Notes: a model not told the origin generated them from the sequence alone. A DNA stretch of 64,000 nt from SZUA-35 sp965530755 (GCA_965530755.1 CBESNA010000003.1:62001-126000); one strand, 5' to 3'. Shown: positions 8,512-17,945, counted from the stretch's first letter. A program made the numbers and translations.

Positions 8512-10280
8512 GTGATGAGTCCCAGGTCGATGGCGGACAGCACCGCGGTGGAGGCCGTGTGGCCCAGGCCGCAGATCGAGGCGTCCTTCATGGCGAGGTC
8601 GATGTCGTGGAGCAGTTCGAGGTCGCCGTTCAGCGGGCGGCCTTTCGTGCGGAGCAGGACTTCGTGCTGGCGGACCGCTCCGACGCGGCATGGCACGCAC
8701 TGACCGCAACTCTCGTTGCGGAAGAATTCGGCGATGCGAAGACACACGGCCTCGAAGTTGGTGTGCTCGTTGAATGCCATGACCACGCCGGATCCGAGGG
8801 AGGCACCGATTGCCCGAGTCTCCTCGGTGGTGAGCGGTACGTCGAGTGCATCCGGACCGACGAAGCTGCCGGCGGCTCCGCCCAGGAGGATGGCCTTCAG
8901 TTCGCCTCCCATGACCCCGCCGGCCAGTTCGAGCATCTCTCGCAGCGTTGGGCCGAACTCGACTTCGTACGTTCCAGGCCGGGCGACGTGGCCACTCAGG
9001 CAGAACAGCTTGTGACCGTTCGACCCATCGGTGCCCTTGGCTGCGTAGACGTGGCCTCCCCCGAGAACGATCGGCAGGACGTTGAGGAGGGTCTCAGGAT
9101 TGTTGATGGCGGTGGGCTGGTGGAACAGACCGCTCGTGGTCGGGAACGGAGGCTTCTGCCTGGGCTCGCCCCGGAAGCCTTCGAGGCTGTTGAACAGCGC
9201 CGTTTCTTCGCCACAGATGTAGGCGCCCGCGCCGCGCCGAATCTCGATGTCGAACGAGATGCTCTTCGCCCCCGCGATGGCACTGCCGAGGAACCCGGCG
9301 GCACGCGCCTGCTCGATGGCGTTCTGCAGCCGAACGGTTGCCAGCGGGTACTCGCCGCGGATGTAGATCCAGCCCTTGGTGGCGCCGACTGCGAAGCCGG
9401 CGATGGTCATCGCTTCGATGAGGGCGAACGGATCGTTCTCCATGACGGTGCGGTCCTTGAAGGTGCCCGGCTCGGACTCGTCTGCGTTCGCCACGACATG
9501 CTTCTGCGCACCCTCGGCATCAGCGACGCCCTTCCACTTGATTCCGGTCGGAAAGGCCGCACCCCCGCGCCCCATCAGGCCGGCCGAGGAGACCTCGTCG
9601 ATGACCGTTGCCGCACCCTGCGTGAATGCCGCAGCCAGTGCCTTGTAGCCTCCCGCACCGATATAGGACTCGAGCGAGGTCGGGTCGACTCGACCCACCC
9701 GCGAGAGCAGCACCAGCGAAGGGTCGTACTTCTGGGGCAGGTCCCACAGTTCGCCGTCGATCGACGGCTGATCAGCCGGGACCGAATCAGGTCGTCCACG
9801 GCCCTGGATGAACAGCGCTGGACCGTCGTCGGCGTTGGCCCGCTCACACTGGCCAAGGCACGGGCTGCGGTGGACGTGTTTGCCCTCGGCCTCGAGTGTC
9901 GCAATACGGGCCTCGGCGAACTCGAGACAGGGTGAGTCGACGCAGACGTGCACGAGGTCCTCTGCGTGACCCGGTGCCTGGTCGACGGTGAACATCTCGT
10001 AGAAGCTGGCCACTCCGTACGCTTCGGCCGGCGGCACCTGCAGCACATCGGCGATGTGGTTCAGACCGCCCTTCGAGATCCAGCCTGACTCGTTCTGCAA
10101 CGCGTGCAGAGCCGGCAGCAAGCCGTGGCGACGCTCGTTGCGCCGATGAGTCCCGCCGCGAACCAGGCGTTCGTCCTCCATGACCACAACAGGGTCAACG
10201 CCGATGACGGCCAGGGCGACGTCGATCGCCGTCACCTCGCTCGCAGTGGCGCGATCGTCGGTGAAGTGGAGGTCAGCCAT
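8508..10280 (-). CDS. Formate dehydrogenase NADH-binding subunit (NuoE-NuoF fusion, FdsBG-like)
   Basis: This 590-residue diaphorase subunit passes electrons between the Fe-S subunit and NAD. The first 160 residues are NuoE-like, with a thioredoxin-fold 2Fe-2S motif CVDSPC followed by CLGQC, and LQNESGWISKGGLNHIADVL before it. The rest is NuoF-like, with FMN-site GLMGRGGAAFPTGIKWK, NADH-site GAGAYICGEETALFNSLEG and a 4Fe-4S motif SCGQCVPCRVG completed by SICGLGH. NuoE and NuoF are normally separate in complex I but often fused in formate dehydrogenases and hydrogenases. ATG 10280 overlaps the end of the catalytic gene by 8 bases, and the stop overlaps the next gene by 4, so all three subunits are one coupled operon. 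Confidence 0.92.
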   Translation of the reverse strand: MADLHFTDDRATASEVTAIDVALAVIGVDPVVVMEDERLVRGGTHRRNERRHGLLPALHALQNESGWISKGGLNHIADVLQVPPAEAYGVASFYEMFTVDQAPGHAEDLVHVCVDSPCLEFAEARIATLEAEGKHVHRSPCLGQCERANADDGPALFIQGRGRPDSVPADQPSIDGELWDLPQKYDPSLVLLSRVGRVDPTSLESYIGAGGYKALAAAFTQGAATVIDEVSSAGLMGRGGAAFPTGIKWKGVADAEGAQKHVVANADESEPGTFKDRTVMENDPFALIEAMTIAGFAVGATKGWIYIRGEYPLATVRLQNAIEQARAAGFLGSAIAGAKSISFDIEIRRGAGAYICGEETALFNSLEGFRGEPRQKPPFPTTSGLFHQPTAINNPETLLNVLPIVLGGGHVYAAKGTDGSNGHKLFCLSGHVARPGTYEVEFGPTLREMLELAGGVMGGELKAILLGGAAGSFVGPDALDVPLTTEETRAIGASLGSGVVMAFNEHTNFEAVCLRIAEFFRNESCGQCVPCRVGAVRQHEVLLRTKGRPLNGDLELLHDIDLAMKDASICGLGHTASTAVLSAIDLGLIT

Positions 10281-12192
10281 CGACGGAGACGAGCTTCTCG
10301 ACGCGAATGGCGGCGGCCTTGAACTCGGAGGTGCCGGACCGCTTGTCCCACGCATCGTTGGTGAGGAGGTTGATGTCGACCAACTCAGGGAAGTGATAGG
10401 TCGTGAAGGTGAGGCCGATCGGGATGTCCGGCTGGATGCGAATGTCCATCTCGACCGATCCGCGGGGCGACGACACTCGTACTCGCTCGCCATCGACGAG
10501 ACCGAGTCGACCGGCGTCGGCCGGGTTGATGTCCAAGGCGTGGCCGTATCGAATCGGCGAGTCGAACCCGCCACTCTGGACACCCGTGTTGTACGAATCG
10601 AGGGACCGCCCCGTGGTCAGCCGCAACGGGAACTGCTCGCTCAGTTGTTCCTTCGGTCCTTCGTGCTCGACGACGCTGAATGGCGCTCCGGCGCGACCGC
10701 CGAGATCTTCTTCCCACAACCAACCGTGAAGGAACAGACTGCCCGGGTGATCCAGTTCGGGGCACGGCCACTGGAGGCCACCCTCTGCTTCGATGCGGGC
10801 GTAGGTCATGCCGTGGTGCATGGGCGACAGCAAGCGGAGCTCTTCCCACAGGTCTTCCGAGGTGGGGTGGCCCCAGTCGTAGCCCATGCGCCTGGCCAGC
10901 TCGCCGATGATGTCCTGGTCGTGGCGAGCTTCGCCGGGTGGGTTGACGGCGGCTCGCACCCGTTGCACTCGTCGCTCCGACGACGTGACGGTGCCCTCGC
11001 TCTCGGCCCAACCCACCGATGCCGGCAGCACGACATCGGCCAGTTCGGCGGTGCGGGTCAGGAAGATGTCCTGGACCACGAGCAGATCGAGTCCACTCAG
11101 GAGCTCACGAGCGTGTTTCACGTCGGCCTCGGAGTCAGCGGGGTTCTCGCCGATGACGTAGGCCGCTTTGATCTCGCGTCGACCCATGGCCTCGAACATG
11201 AGCGTCAGGTGGATGCCCTCCTCGGGAGGGATCGGGACCCCGTACACGGCCTCGAACTTGGCTCGGGCATCGGGATCGGTGACGTTCTGGAAACCGGGCA
11301 GCTTGTTGGGCAGTGCTCCCATGTCGCCGCCGCCCTGGACGTTGTTCTGTCCCCGCAACGGGACCAAGCCGCTCCCCCATCGGCCGATGTGACCGGTGAG
11401 GAGCGCGAGGTTGCAAAGGGCGAGCACGTTGTCCACGGCGTTGTGGTGCTCGGTGATGCCGAGGGTCCACAGGATCTGCGCCTTCTCGGCCGTGGCGTAG
11501 GCCTCGGCCATCTCGGCGATGGCAGTCGCCGGCACTCCGGTGATCTCGCTCGCCATCTCGAGCGTGTAGGGCTCGACCGATGCTGCGAAGGCGTCGAAAC
11601 CAGTCGTGCTGTGATCTATGAAGTCCTGATTCACCCAGCCGTTGTGGATGATCTCGCGTGCCACGGCGTTGGCCAGCGCGATGTCAGTGCCCACAGACAA
11701 GCCGAGCCATGCGTCGGCGAATTTCGACGAGGACGTGCGCCGCGGGTCGACCGAGTACATACGGGCGCCGTTGTCGATGCCTTTCAACAGGTGATGGAAG
11801 AAGATCGGATGCGCCTCACGGGCGTTCGAACCCCACAACAGGATGACGTCTGTTTCCTCGATCTCGAGATACGAGGAGGTGCCGCCACCAGCACCGAACA
11901 CTGTCGCCAGACCGACGACGGAAGGAGCGTGTCAAGTTCGGTTGCAGGAGTCGATGTTGTTCGACTCCAGCGCCACTCTTGCGAACTTCTGTGCTGCGTA
12001 GTTCATCTCGTTCGTGCTCTTCGAACACGAGAACAGGGCGAACCCGTTGCCTCCGAGCTCGGACTTCACCGCGGTGAAACCGTCGACGACGCGCGTCAGC
12101 GCTTCATCCCAGGTGGCCTCTCGGAGGTCGCCACCCTTCTGATCACGGATCAGTGGTGTGGTGAGGCGTTGCTTCGGGGAGCCGGTGCGCAT
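10273..12192 (-). CDS. fdhA: Formate dehydrogenase catalytic subunit, selenoprotein (TGA at 11932-11934 read as selenocysteine)
   Basis: Read through an in-frame TGA, this gives 639 residues with selenocysteine at 87. The context DSCNRT-U-HAPSVVGLATVF matches the FdhF active site (DCCARV-U-HGPSVAG), where Sec binds molybdenum. The alignment continues on both sides: NYAAQKFARVALESNNIDSC before; LLWGSNAREAHPI, GLVPLRGQNNVQGGGDMGAL and VVQDIFLTRTAELADVVLP after. The enzyme should oxidise formate to CO2 at a bis-pterin Mo (or W) centre. It begins at RLTTPLIRDQKGG, so it lacks the N-terminal 4Fe-4S lobe normally on the same chain; that lobe is in the 7570-8511 protein. ATG 12192 is the first usable start after an upstream stop. 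Automatic annotation would split it in two or call it a pseudogene. SelA, SelB, SelC and SelD are not in the window. Confidence 0.9.
11903..11934 (-). promoter_or_regulatory. SECIS hairpin and selenocysteine UGA codon
   Basis: The TGA is at 11934-11932. After 12 bases the mRNA reads GTCGTCGGTCTGGCGAC (11919-11903). GUCG pairs with CGAC, a single U is bulged, C pairs with G, and the loop is GGUCUG. The E. coli fdhF SECIS has the same features: a bulged U and a GGUCU loop, and the GGU CUG codons fall at the same place, seventh and eighth after UGA. I compared this by hand with the remembered fdhF sequence; no folding program was run. Confidence 0.87.
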
Positions 12193-12279
12193 GTGTCCAT
12201 GTTGCCAGACCCCACACCTCCCGTCACCGAGTACCGGAAGTCTCCCGCATGGTGAGAATGCAAGCTCTAGTCTCCGTCC

Positions 12280-12780
12280 GTGGGAGATGACACCGTGGCA
12301 ACCCCAATCGGGGCAGGCGGCATCGTGCCAGACGCCAGGGTGGTTCCTGTCGGCGGCGGTGTGGCATTCGAAGACGGCGAGAATCGGGGCCGGATCATCG
12401 TGTCATCGCTGTCGACCGGTGGTGCGTACTCAGTGATGGAGTGGGTCGTCGCGCCGGGCACTCGTTCCGAGCCCGACGGTTTCGGTCCTCACCGCCATGG
12501 GGCGATCGAGGAGACCTTCCTGGTCCGGTCCGGCACGCTCGAGTTTCTGATCGACGAGACCATCACCGTGTTGTCCCCCGGCGATTTCGTTCGAGTACCA
12601 CCAGGTGTCCGGCACGGCTATCGAAACACCACCGCCCAACCGGCCGATCTCGTCGTCACCTTCGTGCCCGGCGGGTTCGAGGAACTCTTCGTGAAGTACC
12701 GCAGCGATCAAGATGAACCAGGCGACGACGCCGCCTTCATTGCTGACGCCACACGGAACTTCGACTCGACGTTCGAGTAG
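12280..12780 (+). CDS. Cupin-domain protein
   Basis: This 166-residue protein has a single conserved beta-barrel cupin domain. GPHRHGAIEETFLVRSGTLE supplies the first cupin motif, with histidines and a glutamate for a metal. SPGDFVRVPPGVRHGYRNTT supplies the second, with the later histidine. Fold and probable metal binding are clear; the substrate is not, since small cupins serve as enzymes, sugar isomerases or sensors. GTG 12280 gives the length used here; GTG 12295 is an alternative. It is divergent from the formate dehydrogenase operon with 87 bases between the starts, so the two may share a control region. The next gene, an epimerase, starts 62 bases downstream on the same strand. Confidence 0.78.
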   Translation: MGDDTVATPIGAGGIVPDARVVPVGGGVAFEDGENRGRIIVSSLSTGGAYSVMEWVVAPGTRSEPDGFGPHRHGAIEETFLVRSGTLEFLIDETITVLSPGDFVRVPPGVRHGYRNTTAQPADLVVTFVPGGFEELFVKYRSDQDEPGDDAAFIADATRNFDSTFE

Positions 12781-12842
12781 GCGACGTCGACCGAAGCCCG
12801 AGCTCGAGCACCCCACGTCCATCGAGTCGTACCCTCTTCGTC

Positions 12843-13730
12843 ATGCGAGTCTTCTTCACCGGCGGCAGCGGCAAGGCGGGGCGTCACGCGATACCGCATC
12901 TCGTGGACAAGGGACACCGGGTGGTCAACGGTGACCTCGTACCGCTAGGACACCCTGGAGTCTCCGACCTCCGGATCGATTTGACCGACTCCGGCCAGGT
13001 CTTCAACGCTCTGTCGGGGTATGCCGGCTTCGATGAGCTCGAGCCGGGAACCGGTGTCCCGTCTTATGACGCCGTCGTCCACTTCGCAGCGATCCCGGCG
13101 ATCCTGATCCGACCAGACAACGAGACGTTTCGGGTGAATGCGCTCAGCACATACAACGTCATCGACGCCGCGGCGAAGCTGGGCATTCGCAAGGTGATCT
13201 TCGCCAGTTCGGAGACCACCTACGGGATCTGTTTCGCCGAGGGCGAACTGAAACCCAACTACGTGCCGATCGACGAAGAGCATCCGACGATTCCTCACGA
13301 CAGCTATGCGATGTCGAAGGTCGTCAACGAGGTGACGGCGCGATCGTTCCAAGCGCGGACCGGCATCGACATCTACGGACTTCGCATCAACAATGTGATC
13401 GAACCGCATGAGTACAACGCGAGCTTTCCTGCCTTCGTCGCTGATCCCGGTCTTCGGCGCCGCAACATCTTCGCCTACATCGATGCCGACGACCTCGGCC
13501 ACATGGTCGACTGCTGCCTCCGCACCGATGGCCTCGGCTACCAGATCTTCAACGTGTCTAACGACGACACATCCGTGGCGATCACCAGCGATGAGGTGTA
13601 CGAACGCTTCTACACCGGCGTGCCGCGTCGGCGGGACATGGGCCGCTACGAGACGTTCTACGACAACTCCAAAGCCAAGCGGCTCGTTGGTTTCGCTCCC
13701 CGCCACACCTGGCGAGGTGACGTGAACTGA
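12843..13730 (+). CDS. NAD-dependent epimerase/dehydratase (extended SDR family)
   Basis: This 295-residue Rossmann-fold enzyme begins MRVFFTGGSGKAGRHAIPHL, with the glycine-rich NAD(P) motif near residue 7. It also carries VHFAAIPAI, VIFASSETTYG with the catalytic Ser/Thr, and SYAMSKVVNEV with the YxxxK pair. These place it in the extended short-chain dehydrogenase family with sugar-nucleotide epimerases and dehydratases. The substrate cannot be assigned; no sugar-nucleotide pathway surrounds it. ATG 12843 directly precedes the Rossmann beta strand and is the only sensible start. It may be cotranscribed with the cupin gene 62 bases upstream. Confidence 0.83.
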   Translation: MRVFFTGGSGKAGRHAIPHLVDKGHRVVNGDLVPLGHPGVSDLRIDLTDSGQVFNALSGYAGFDELEPGTGVPSYDAVVHFAAIPAILIRPDNETFRVNALSTYNVIDAAAKLGIRKVIFASSETTYGICFAEGELKPNYVPIDEEHPTIPHDSYAMSKVVNEVTARSFQARTGIDIYGLRINNVIEPHEYNASFPAFVADPGLRRRNIFAYIDADDLGHMVDCCLRTDGLGYQIFNVSNDDTSVAITSDEVYERFYTGVPRRRDMGRYETFYDNSKAKRLVGFAPRHTWRGDVN

Positions 13731-13810
13731 GGACCGCGCCATCGACGACTCGGATCGACACACGGCGGCCGCATGTCCCCCCTGGACAACGCTTCGTGCG
13801 TCTTCACCAC

Positions 13811-15163
13811 ATGCAGCGCACCTCTTCTCTCGTGCTCCCCTCCGTGATCTGTCTCCTGGCCGGCTTGGTGATGCCACGTTGCGGCAACGATCCGCAGCCG
13901 ACCCTGCCGTCGACGTCGCCACCAACCACCGCGCCTTCGACCAACGGGCCGCCGGAAACGGCACCACCTCGCGTCGTATCGGCACCAGCGGGGCTCACCA
14001 GCTTCGACGCAACGCCACCGGGGCCCGGCTGGCAACGGCCTGAGTTGCTGACACCAACGATCGACCCTGTCCATGGCACCGAGGTGCGCCGCCTGACATC
14101 CGCCGACGGCACCCGCTTCGACCGCAACACCTACAGCAGGCGCCAACCGGAGAACGCCGACGGCACCCGCTTCCTCACCTATCACGGCGAGGCCGCATAC
14201 AGGGTCTACGACCGAGCCGACGGCGAGCTCGTTCGCAGGCTCGACATCCACCCCGATGCCGAACCGCAATGGCACCCCACCGACCCAGACATCGTGCGCC
14301 ACATCCTCGGCCCCAACAGCTATGTGGGCGACCTCCGGTGGTACGAAACGAACGTGACCACCGGATCGACCGAGGTCATAGCCGACCTCACTGACCGTGT
14401 CCGGCAGACACTGCCGACGGCGCAGTTCATGAAGGACAAGGCCGAGGGTTCGCCGAGCGCTGATGGCACCCGGGCGGCGTGGATCATCTATGACGGCCAG
14501 GAACAAGCGATCGGCATCGTGAGCTACGACCTCGCCATCGACACGGTCCTCGGTGTCGCTCCGCTCGAGCCCGGCGTCGGTCAGAACAGGGAGCTCGGGC
14601 TGCTCGACTGGGTGTCCATGTCGCCGACCGGCGACCACGTCATGGCCGGCTACTGGTACGCCACGATGGTCTACGACGCCGACCTCACCAACGGCCGCCA
14701 GGTGAGCAACAAGGCCGACCACAGCGACATCGCCCTCGACGCCGAGGGCCGCGACACCTACGTCTACATCGACTTCAGCGCCGATGTCGACGGGGGCTGG
14801 TTGGTCGCTGTCGACCTCGACAGCCTCGAACGCACTCGGCTCGTCGACCTCTACGACAACGCCAACACGAGCATCCACATCTCCGGCAAGGGGTACGACC
14901 GGCCGGGCTGGGTCGTGGTGTCCACCTACAATTGCAAGGTTCCCGGGGCCTGGTCGTGCGACAAGGTGATGCTCGTGGACCTCGGCGGCACCAACCGCAT
15001 CTACGACCTCGCCCACACCTACAACTGCGGCGACAACTACTGGACGGAGACCCACGCTGCCGTCAACCGAGCCTTCACTCGGGTCTACTTCAACTCCGAC
15101 AGCGGGTCCTGCGGCATCGACGCTGAGGTGTTCGAGCTCACGCTCCCGCCCTTCGGCGAGTGA
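13811..15163 (+). CDS. Secreted beta-propeller-like protein, paralogue of 15762-17156
   Basis: This is a 450-residue exported protein of unknown function. An N-terminal hydrophobic segment (SSLVLPSVICLLAGLVM) acts as a signal peptide; the following MPRC is not a good lipobox. A Pro/Thr-rich linker comes next. The rest is rich in repeated Asp-Gly-Thr and Trp-His motifs such as EVRRLTSADGTRFD, NADGTRFLTYHG and PQWHPTDPDIVR, which resemble PD40/oligogalacturonate-lyase-like propeller blades. ATG 13811 is used; GTG 13796 would add five residues. The segment RRLT..., NADG..., TG.LV..LD and W...DP recurs in the membrane protein at 15762. The ECF sigma gene between them starts 14 bases after this stop, so the three probably form one operon. 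Confidence 0.7.
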   Translation: MQRTSSLVLPSVICLLAGLVMPRCGNDPQPTLPSTSPPTTAPSTNGPPETAPPRVVSAPAGLTSFDATPPGPGWQRPELLTPTIDPVHGTEVRRLTSADGTRFDRNTYSRRQPENADGTRFLTYHGEAAYRVYDRADGELVRRLDIHPDAEPQWHPTDPDIVRHILGPNSYVGDLRWYETNVTTGSTEVIADLTDRVRQTLPTAQFMKDKAEGSPSADGTRAAWIIYDGQEQAIGIVSYDLAIDTVLGVAPLEPGVGQNRELGLLDWVSMSPTGDHVMAGYWYATMVYDADLTNGRQVSNKADHSDIALDAEGRDTYVYIDFSADVDGGWLVAVDLDSLERTRLVDLYDNANTSIHISGKGYDRPGWVVVSTYNCKVPGAWSCDKVMLVDLGGTNRIYDLAHTYNCGDNYWTETHAAVNRAFTRVYFNSDSGSCGIDAEVFELTLPPFGE

Positions 15164-15177
15164 ACGTGGGAGCGCTC

Positions 15178-15765
15178 GTGCCTAGCCTCGACTCGTTGAC
15201 TGATCGCGACCAGACGAAGCAGGGACCGACCGAGCTCTCACCGGAGGGCGAGGCCGACACCCCGAGTTTCGATCACACCTACCACCGCGAGTACAGCAAG
15301 CTCCTCGGTCTCGGGTTCGTGCTCACCGGCAGCAGGTCGATTGCTGAGGACCTCGTGCAGGACACCTTTGCCGAGGCACACAAGCGGTGGAACACCGTGT
15401 CGAGCTACGACAACCTCGGGGCGTGGCTGCGACGCGTGATGGTGAACAAGTCGACGTCGCGGGGACGCCGGCTCGTGTCCGAGGCCAAGATGCTGCGCGT
15501 GTTCGGAGCGAGACAGGCGCCGAGCGTCGATATTCCGGAGCACACGGGTGAGATCTGGAAAGCCGTTCGGGCACTGCCTCGGCGACAAGCCCAGACCGTG
15601 GCCTTGTTCTATTGGGAGGACCGCCCGATCGCCGAGATCGCCGAGATCCTCGAGTGTGGAGAAGAAACCGTGAAGACGCATCTGAAGCGGGCGAGAGCGA
15701 CGCTGGCAACAAACCTCGACAGCCACGCCAACACGGCAGCGGACGACGGACTGGACAGCCGATGA
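15178..15765 (+). CDS. ECF RNA polymerase sigma factor (SigE-like family)
   Basis: This 195-residue alternative sigma factor has region 2 around FDHTYHREYSKLLGLGFVLT and SIAEDLVQDTFAEAHKRW, and region 4 around LPRRQAQTVALFYWEDRPIA and GEETVKTHLKRARATLA, the DNA-binding helix-turn-helix. It should direct RNA polymerase to a small regulon in response to an envelope signal. I chose GTG 15178 because GGGAG lies about 5 bases upstream; GTG 15160 would overlap the previous stop and add six residues. The stop overlaps the next start as ATGA. That next gene encodes a one-pass membrane protein with a short cytoplasmic head, a likely regulator of this sigma factor. The operon may be autoregulated, but no promoter motif could be fixed. 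Confidence 0.9.
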   Translation: MPSLDSLTDRDQTKQGPTELSPEGEADTPSFDHTYHREYSKLLGLGFVLTGSRSIAEDLVQDTFAEAHKRWNTVSSYDNLGAWLRRVMVNKSTSRGRRLVSEAKMLRVFGARQAPSVDIPEHTGEIWKAVRALPRRQAQTVALFYWEDRPIAEIAEILECGEETVKTHLKRARATLATNLDSHANTAADDGLDSR

Positions 15766-17156
15766 GCCACGACTCGATCGACGATCAGCTCCGTTCCGCT
15801 GCCGCCGACGTCCGCTCCGGCCTCGACGGTGTGGAGGCACCGGCGTTCAGACCGCCGTCGCCCGTCGGGTCCAGGGTCGCACTCGTCGCCGCCGTCGCGC
15901 TGATCCTCGGCGGTGGCTGGTGGCTCACTCGGCCGGACGATCAAACCACGAATGTCGACGTTGCCGTGGACGACACGGTGACGACAGCGTCGACGAAAGA
16001 TCCGACCGAACCCACGCTCGGCCCCGTTGTCGCTGGCAACATCACCGCAGAATCGGTCGCCGCCTCGTCCATGCAGCGGCCGGACCTCGGCACCTTCTCC
16101 CTCGAGCCCGACTTCGGCACATCCATCCGTCGGCTCACCGACAGCGCACCAGGCGAAGTCATCCAGCCGGTGTGGGCCAGGACCCAGGCCTTCAATGCGG
16201 ACGGCTCACTGATCCTTCTCTATCGAACCGGCGACGGCACCGGACCCAAGGGTCACGTCGTGATCGACGCCAAGACGGGAGCGCTCGTCACCGAGCTCGA
16301 CCTGGCCGGTCGGAGCGACATCGAGAACGTGTCCTGGCATTCTGTCGACCCGAACGTGCTGACCTTCCAACGGTCGAACGAGCTCGTCGACATCGATGTC
16401 AGAACCAACGAGATCACCGTCAGAGTGGTGTTCGCCCTGTGTGAGAACATCGGCAACGGTTCGGTCGCAGGGAGCACGGCGAGCGGCACTTCGGTGGTCG
16501 GCTTGCTGTGTTCTCGTACCGATGGTCTGAACCAGTGGTACGCGTTCGACCGCTCGAACAACTCGACCATTGTCGGAGCCATCGCGACGATCGATGCCGC
16601 CCCGATTCCGCTGGTGAGCAGATCTGGTTTCGTGGTCGTCGGAGATACAACGATCGTGGTTCTCGACGACGCACTCGAGCCGATCGACTCCATCGCCGTC
16701 GAGGCCTCGAGTTTCACGGTCGCCCAGGATCGGAGCGGGAACGACGTCGTTGTTGCCACCGTCTTCGGCGGGCCGACCGAACCGGGTACCGCACTGGTGG
16801 TCACGCTCGCGACTGGCGCCGTCGATGTGATCGTCGGCGAGGCGACCGGCTACCCATACCCGCCCGGAGGCACGCAGCTGTCGACAGCGGCGACCGACGC
16901 TCCCTATCTCGTGGCGATCTCGACGAACGCCGCGAGCAGCGGGGGCGTCCTCGAAAACGAGATCATGCTGCTCGACATCGACGGCGCCGATTCGGTTCTC
17001 TCCCGACTCTCCCACCACCGCAGCTCCGGTGCCGACGTCGGGTCCTGGCCCGGTGACTCGATGGTGGCCGTGAGCCCGGACGGCTCGAGAGTGCTGTTCT
17101 CGTCGGACTGGGGAACCGGCGGAATCGACACGTTCGTGATCGACCTCACCCGCTGA
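15762..17156 (+). CDS. Membrane-anchored propeller-like protein, candidate anti-sigma factor
   Basis: This 464-residue protein has a cytoplasmic head of about 34 residues (MSHDSIDDQLRSAAADVRSG and on), one membrane helix (VALVAAVALILGGGWWL) and a large outer domain. The outer domain resembles the protein at 13811-15163: SIRRLTDSAPG, AFNADGSLILLYRT, GALVTELDLAG and VSWHSVDPNVLTF line up with its counterparts. It ends with further repeat-like segments, as in a beta propeller. The coupled start (ATGA with the sigma gene), the single helix and the short inner head suit a membrane anti-sigma factor that senses something outside. No zinc-binding anti-sigma motif is visible, so that role is inference. 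Confidence 0.7.
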   Translation: MSHDSIDDQLRSAAADVRSGLDGVEAPAFRPPSPVGSRVALVAAVALILGGGWWLTRPDDQTTNVDVAVDDTVTTASTKDPTEPTLGPVVAGNITAESVAASSMQRPDLGTFSLEPDFGTSIRRLTDSAPGEVIQPVWARTQAFNADGSLILLYRTGDGTGPKGHVVIDAKTGALVTELDLAGRSDIENVSWHSVDPNVLTFQRSNELVDIDVRTNEITVRVVFALCENIGNGSVAGSTASGTSVVGLLCSRTDGLNQWYAFDRSNNSTIVGAIATIDAAPIPLVSRSGFVVVGDTTIVVLDDALEPIDSIAVEASSFTVAQDRSGNDVVVATVFGGPTEPGTALVVTLATGAVDVIVGEATGYPYPPGGTQLSTAATDAPYLVAISTNAASSGGVLENEIMLLDIDGADSVLSRLSHHRSSGADVGSWPGDSMVAVSPDGSRVLFSSDWGTGGIDTFVIDLTR

Positions 17157-17918
17157 TTCTCGCTTGGGTGAAGAGTTGTGTTGTCAAACACGTGTTCGTG
17201 GATTGAATGTCACACCCCCTAAGTACTGTGATGAGTATGAGTTTGGCGGAGATCTCATCACCCACGAAGTGCAGTCGGCGCTCGATCCGCGATGTCCGCG
17301 CTGCCGGCCTGGAAGCCGTTGAACTCCTCGCCGAAGCCGAACGCCTCCGCGCCGAAGCCGTTGCTGACCTGGTCGAGTTCCATGCCATCTACGGCCACAT
17401 CACCGAGGGCTACCTCACACCACAACGCCAGTTGATCGTCGGCGCACGAGTCGCCGACTCCGAAGCCAACCGCATCTTCCGACTCGTCCGGTTCTGCGAA
17501 CACCATCCTCTGGTCGCCGACCAACTGGCCGCAGCACTCATCACCGTCGAACACGCAGACGCCCTCATGAAACTCGCCGCCAACGTTGATCGTGGCGAGT
17601 TCGCCGACGCCTTGCCTGATCTCCTTTGCGCTGCGGTCGGTGTGGAGTTGTCGGTGTTCTGCGACCGCATCAGATCCTGGCGCTGGCGCATCCAACCCGA
17701 GATCGCTGATGAGGATCTCGACGCTGCTTACGACCGGCGGTCGCTGACCTCACAACGCAAACTGTTCGGCGGTTCCAAAGGCCAATACGAACTCGACGCC
17801 GCAGGCACCGCCATCCTCGAAGCCGGCCTCTTCACCACGCCTGACCCCACCGACCGCATCGACGGGCCCCGAACCCTGGCCCAACGCCGAGCCGACGCCG
17901 TTCGCTTCGCTCACTAAC

Positions 17919-17945
17919 GGAGTTGCTCGCTGCGCTCTCAACTCC
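17919..17945. repeat. Palindromic element 1 in the HNH pseudogene
   Basis: GGAGTTG (17919-17925) pairs with CAACTCC (17939-17945) around the 13-base loop CTCGCTGCGCTCT. It follows the premature TAA of the HNH gene by one base. The loop matches the core seen in other palindromes of this window. Confidence 0.75.

Noticed and set aside
11932..11934. Frameshift or pseudogene explanation for the broken formate dehydrogenase gene
   Set aside because: The reading frame is identical on both sides, the codon is TGA at the Sec position, and a SECIS-like hairpin follows.
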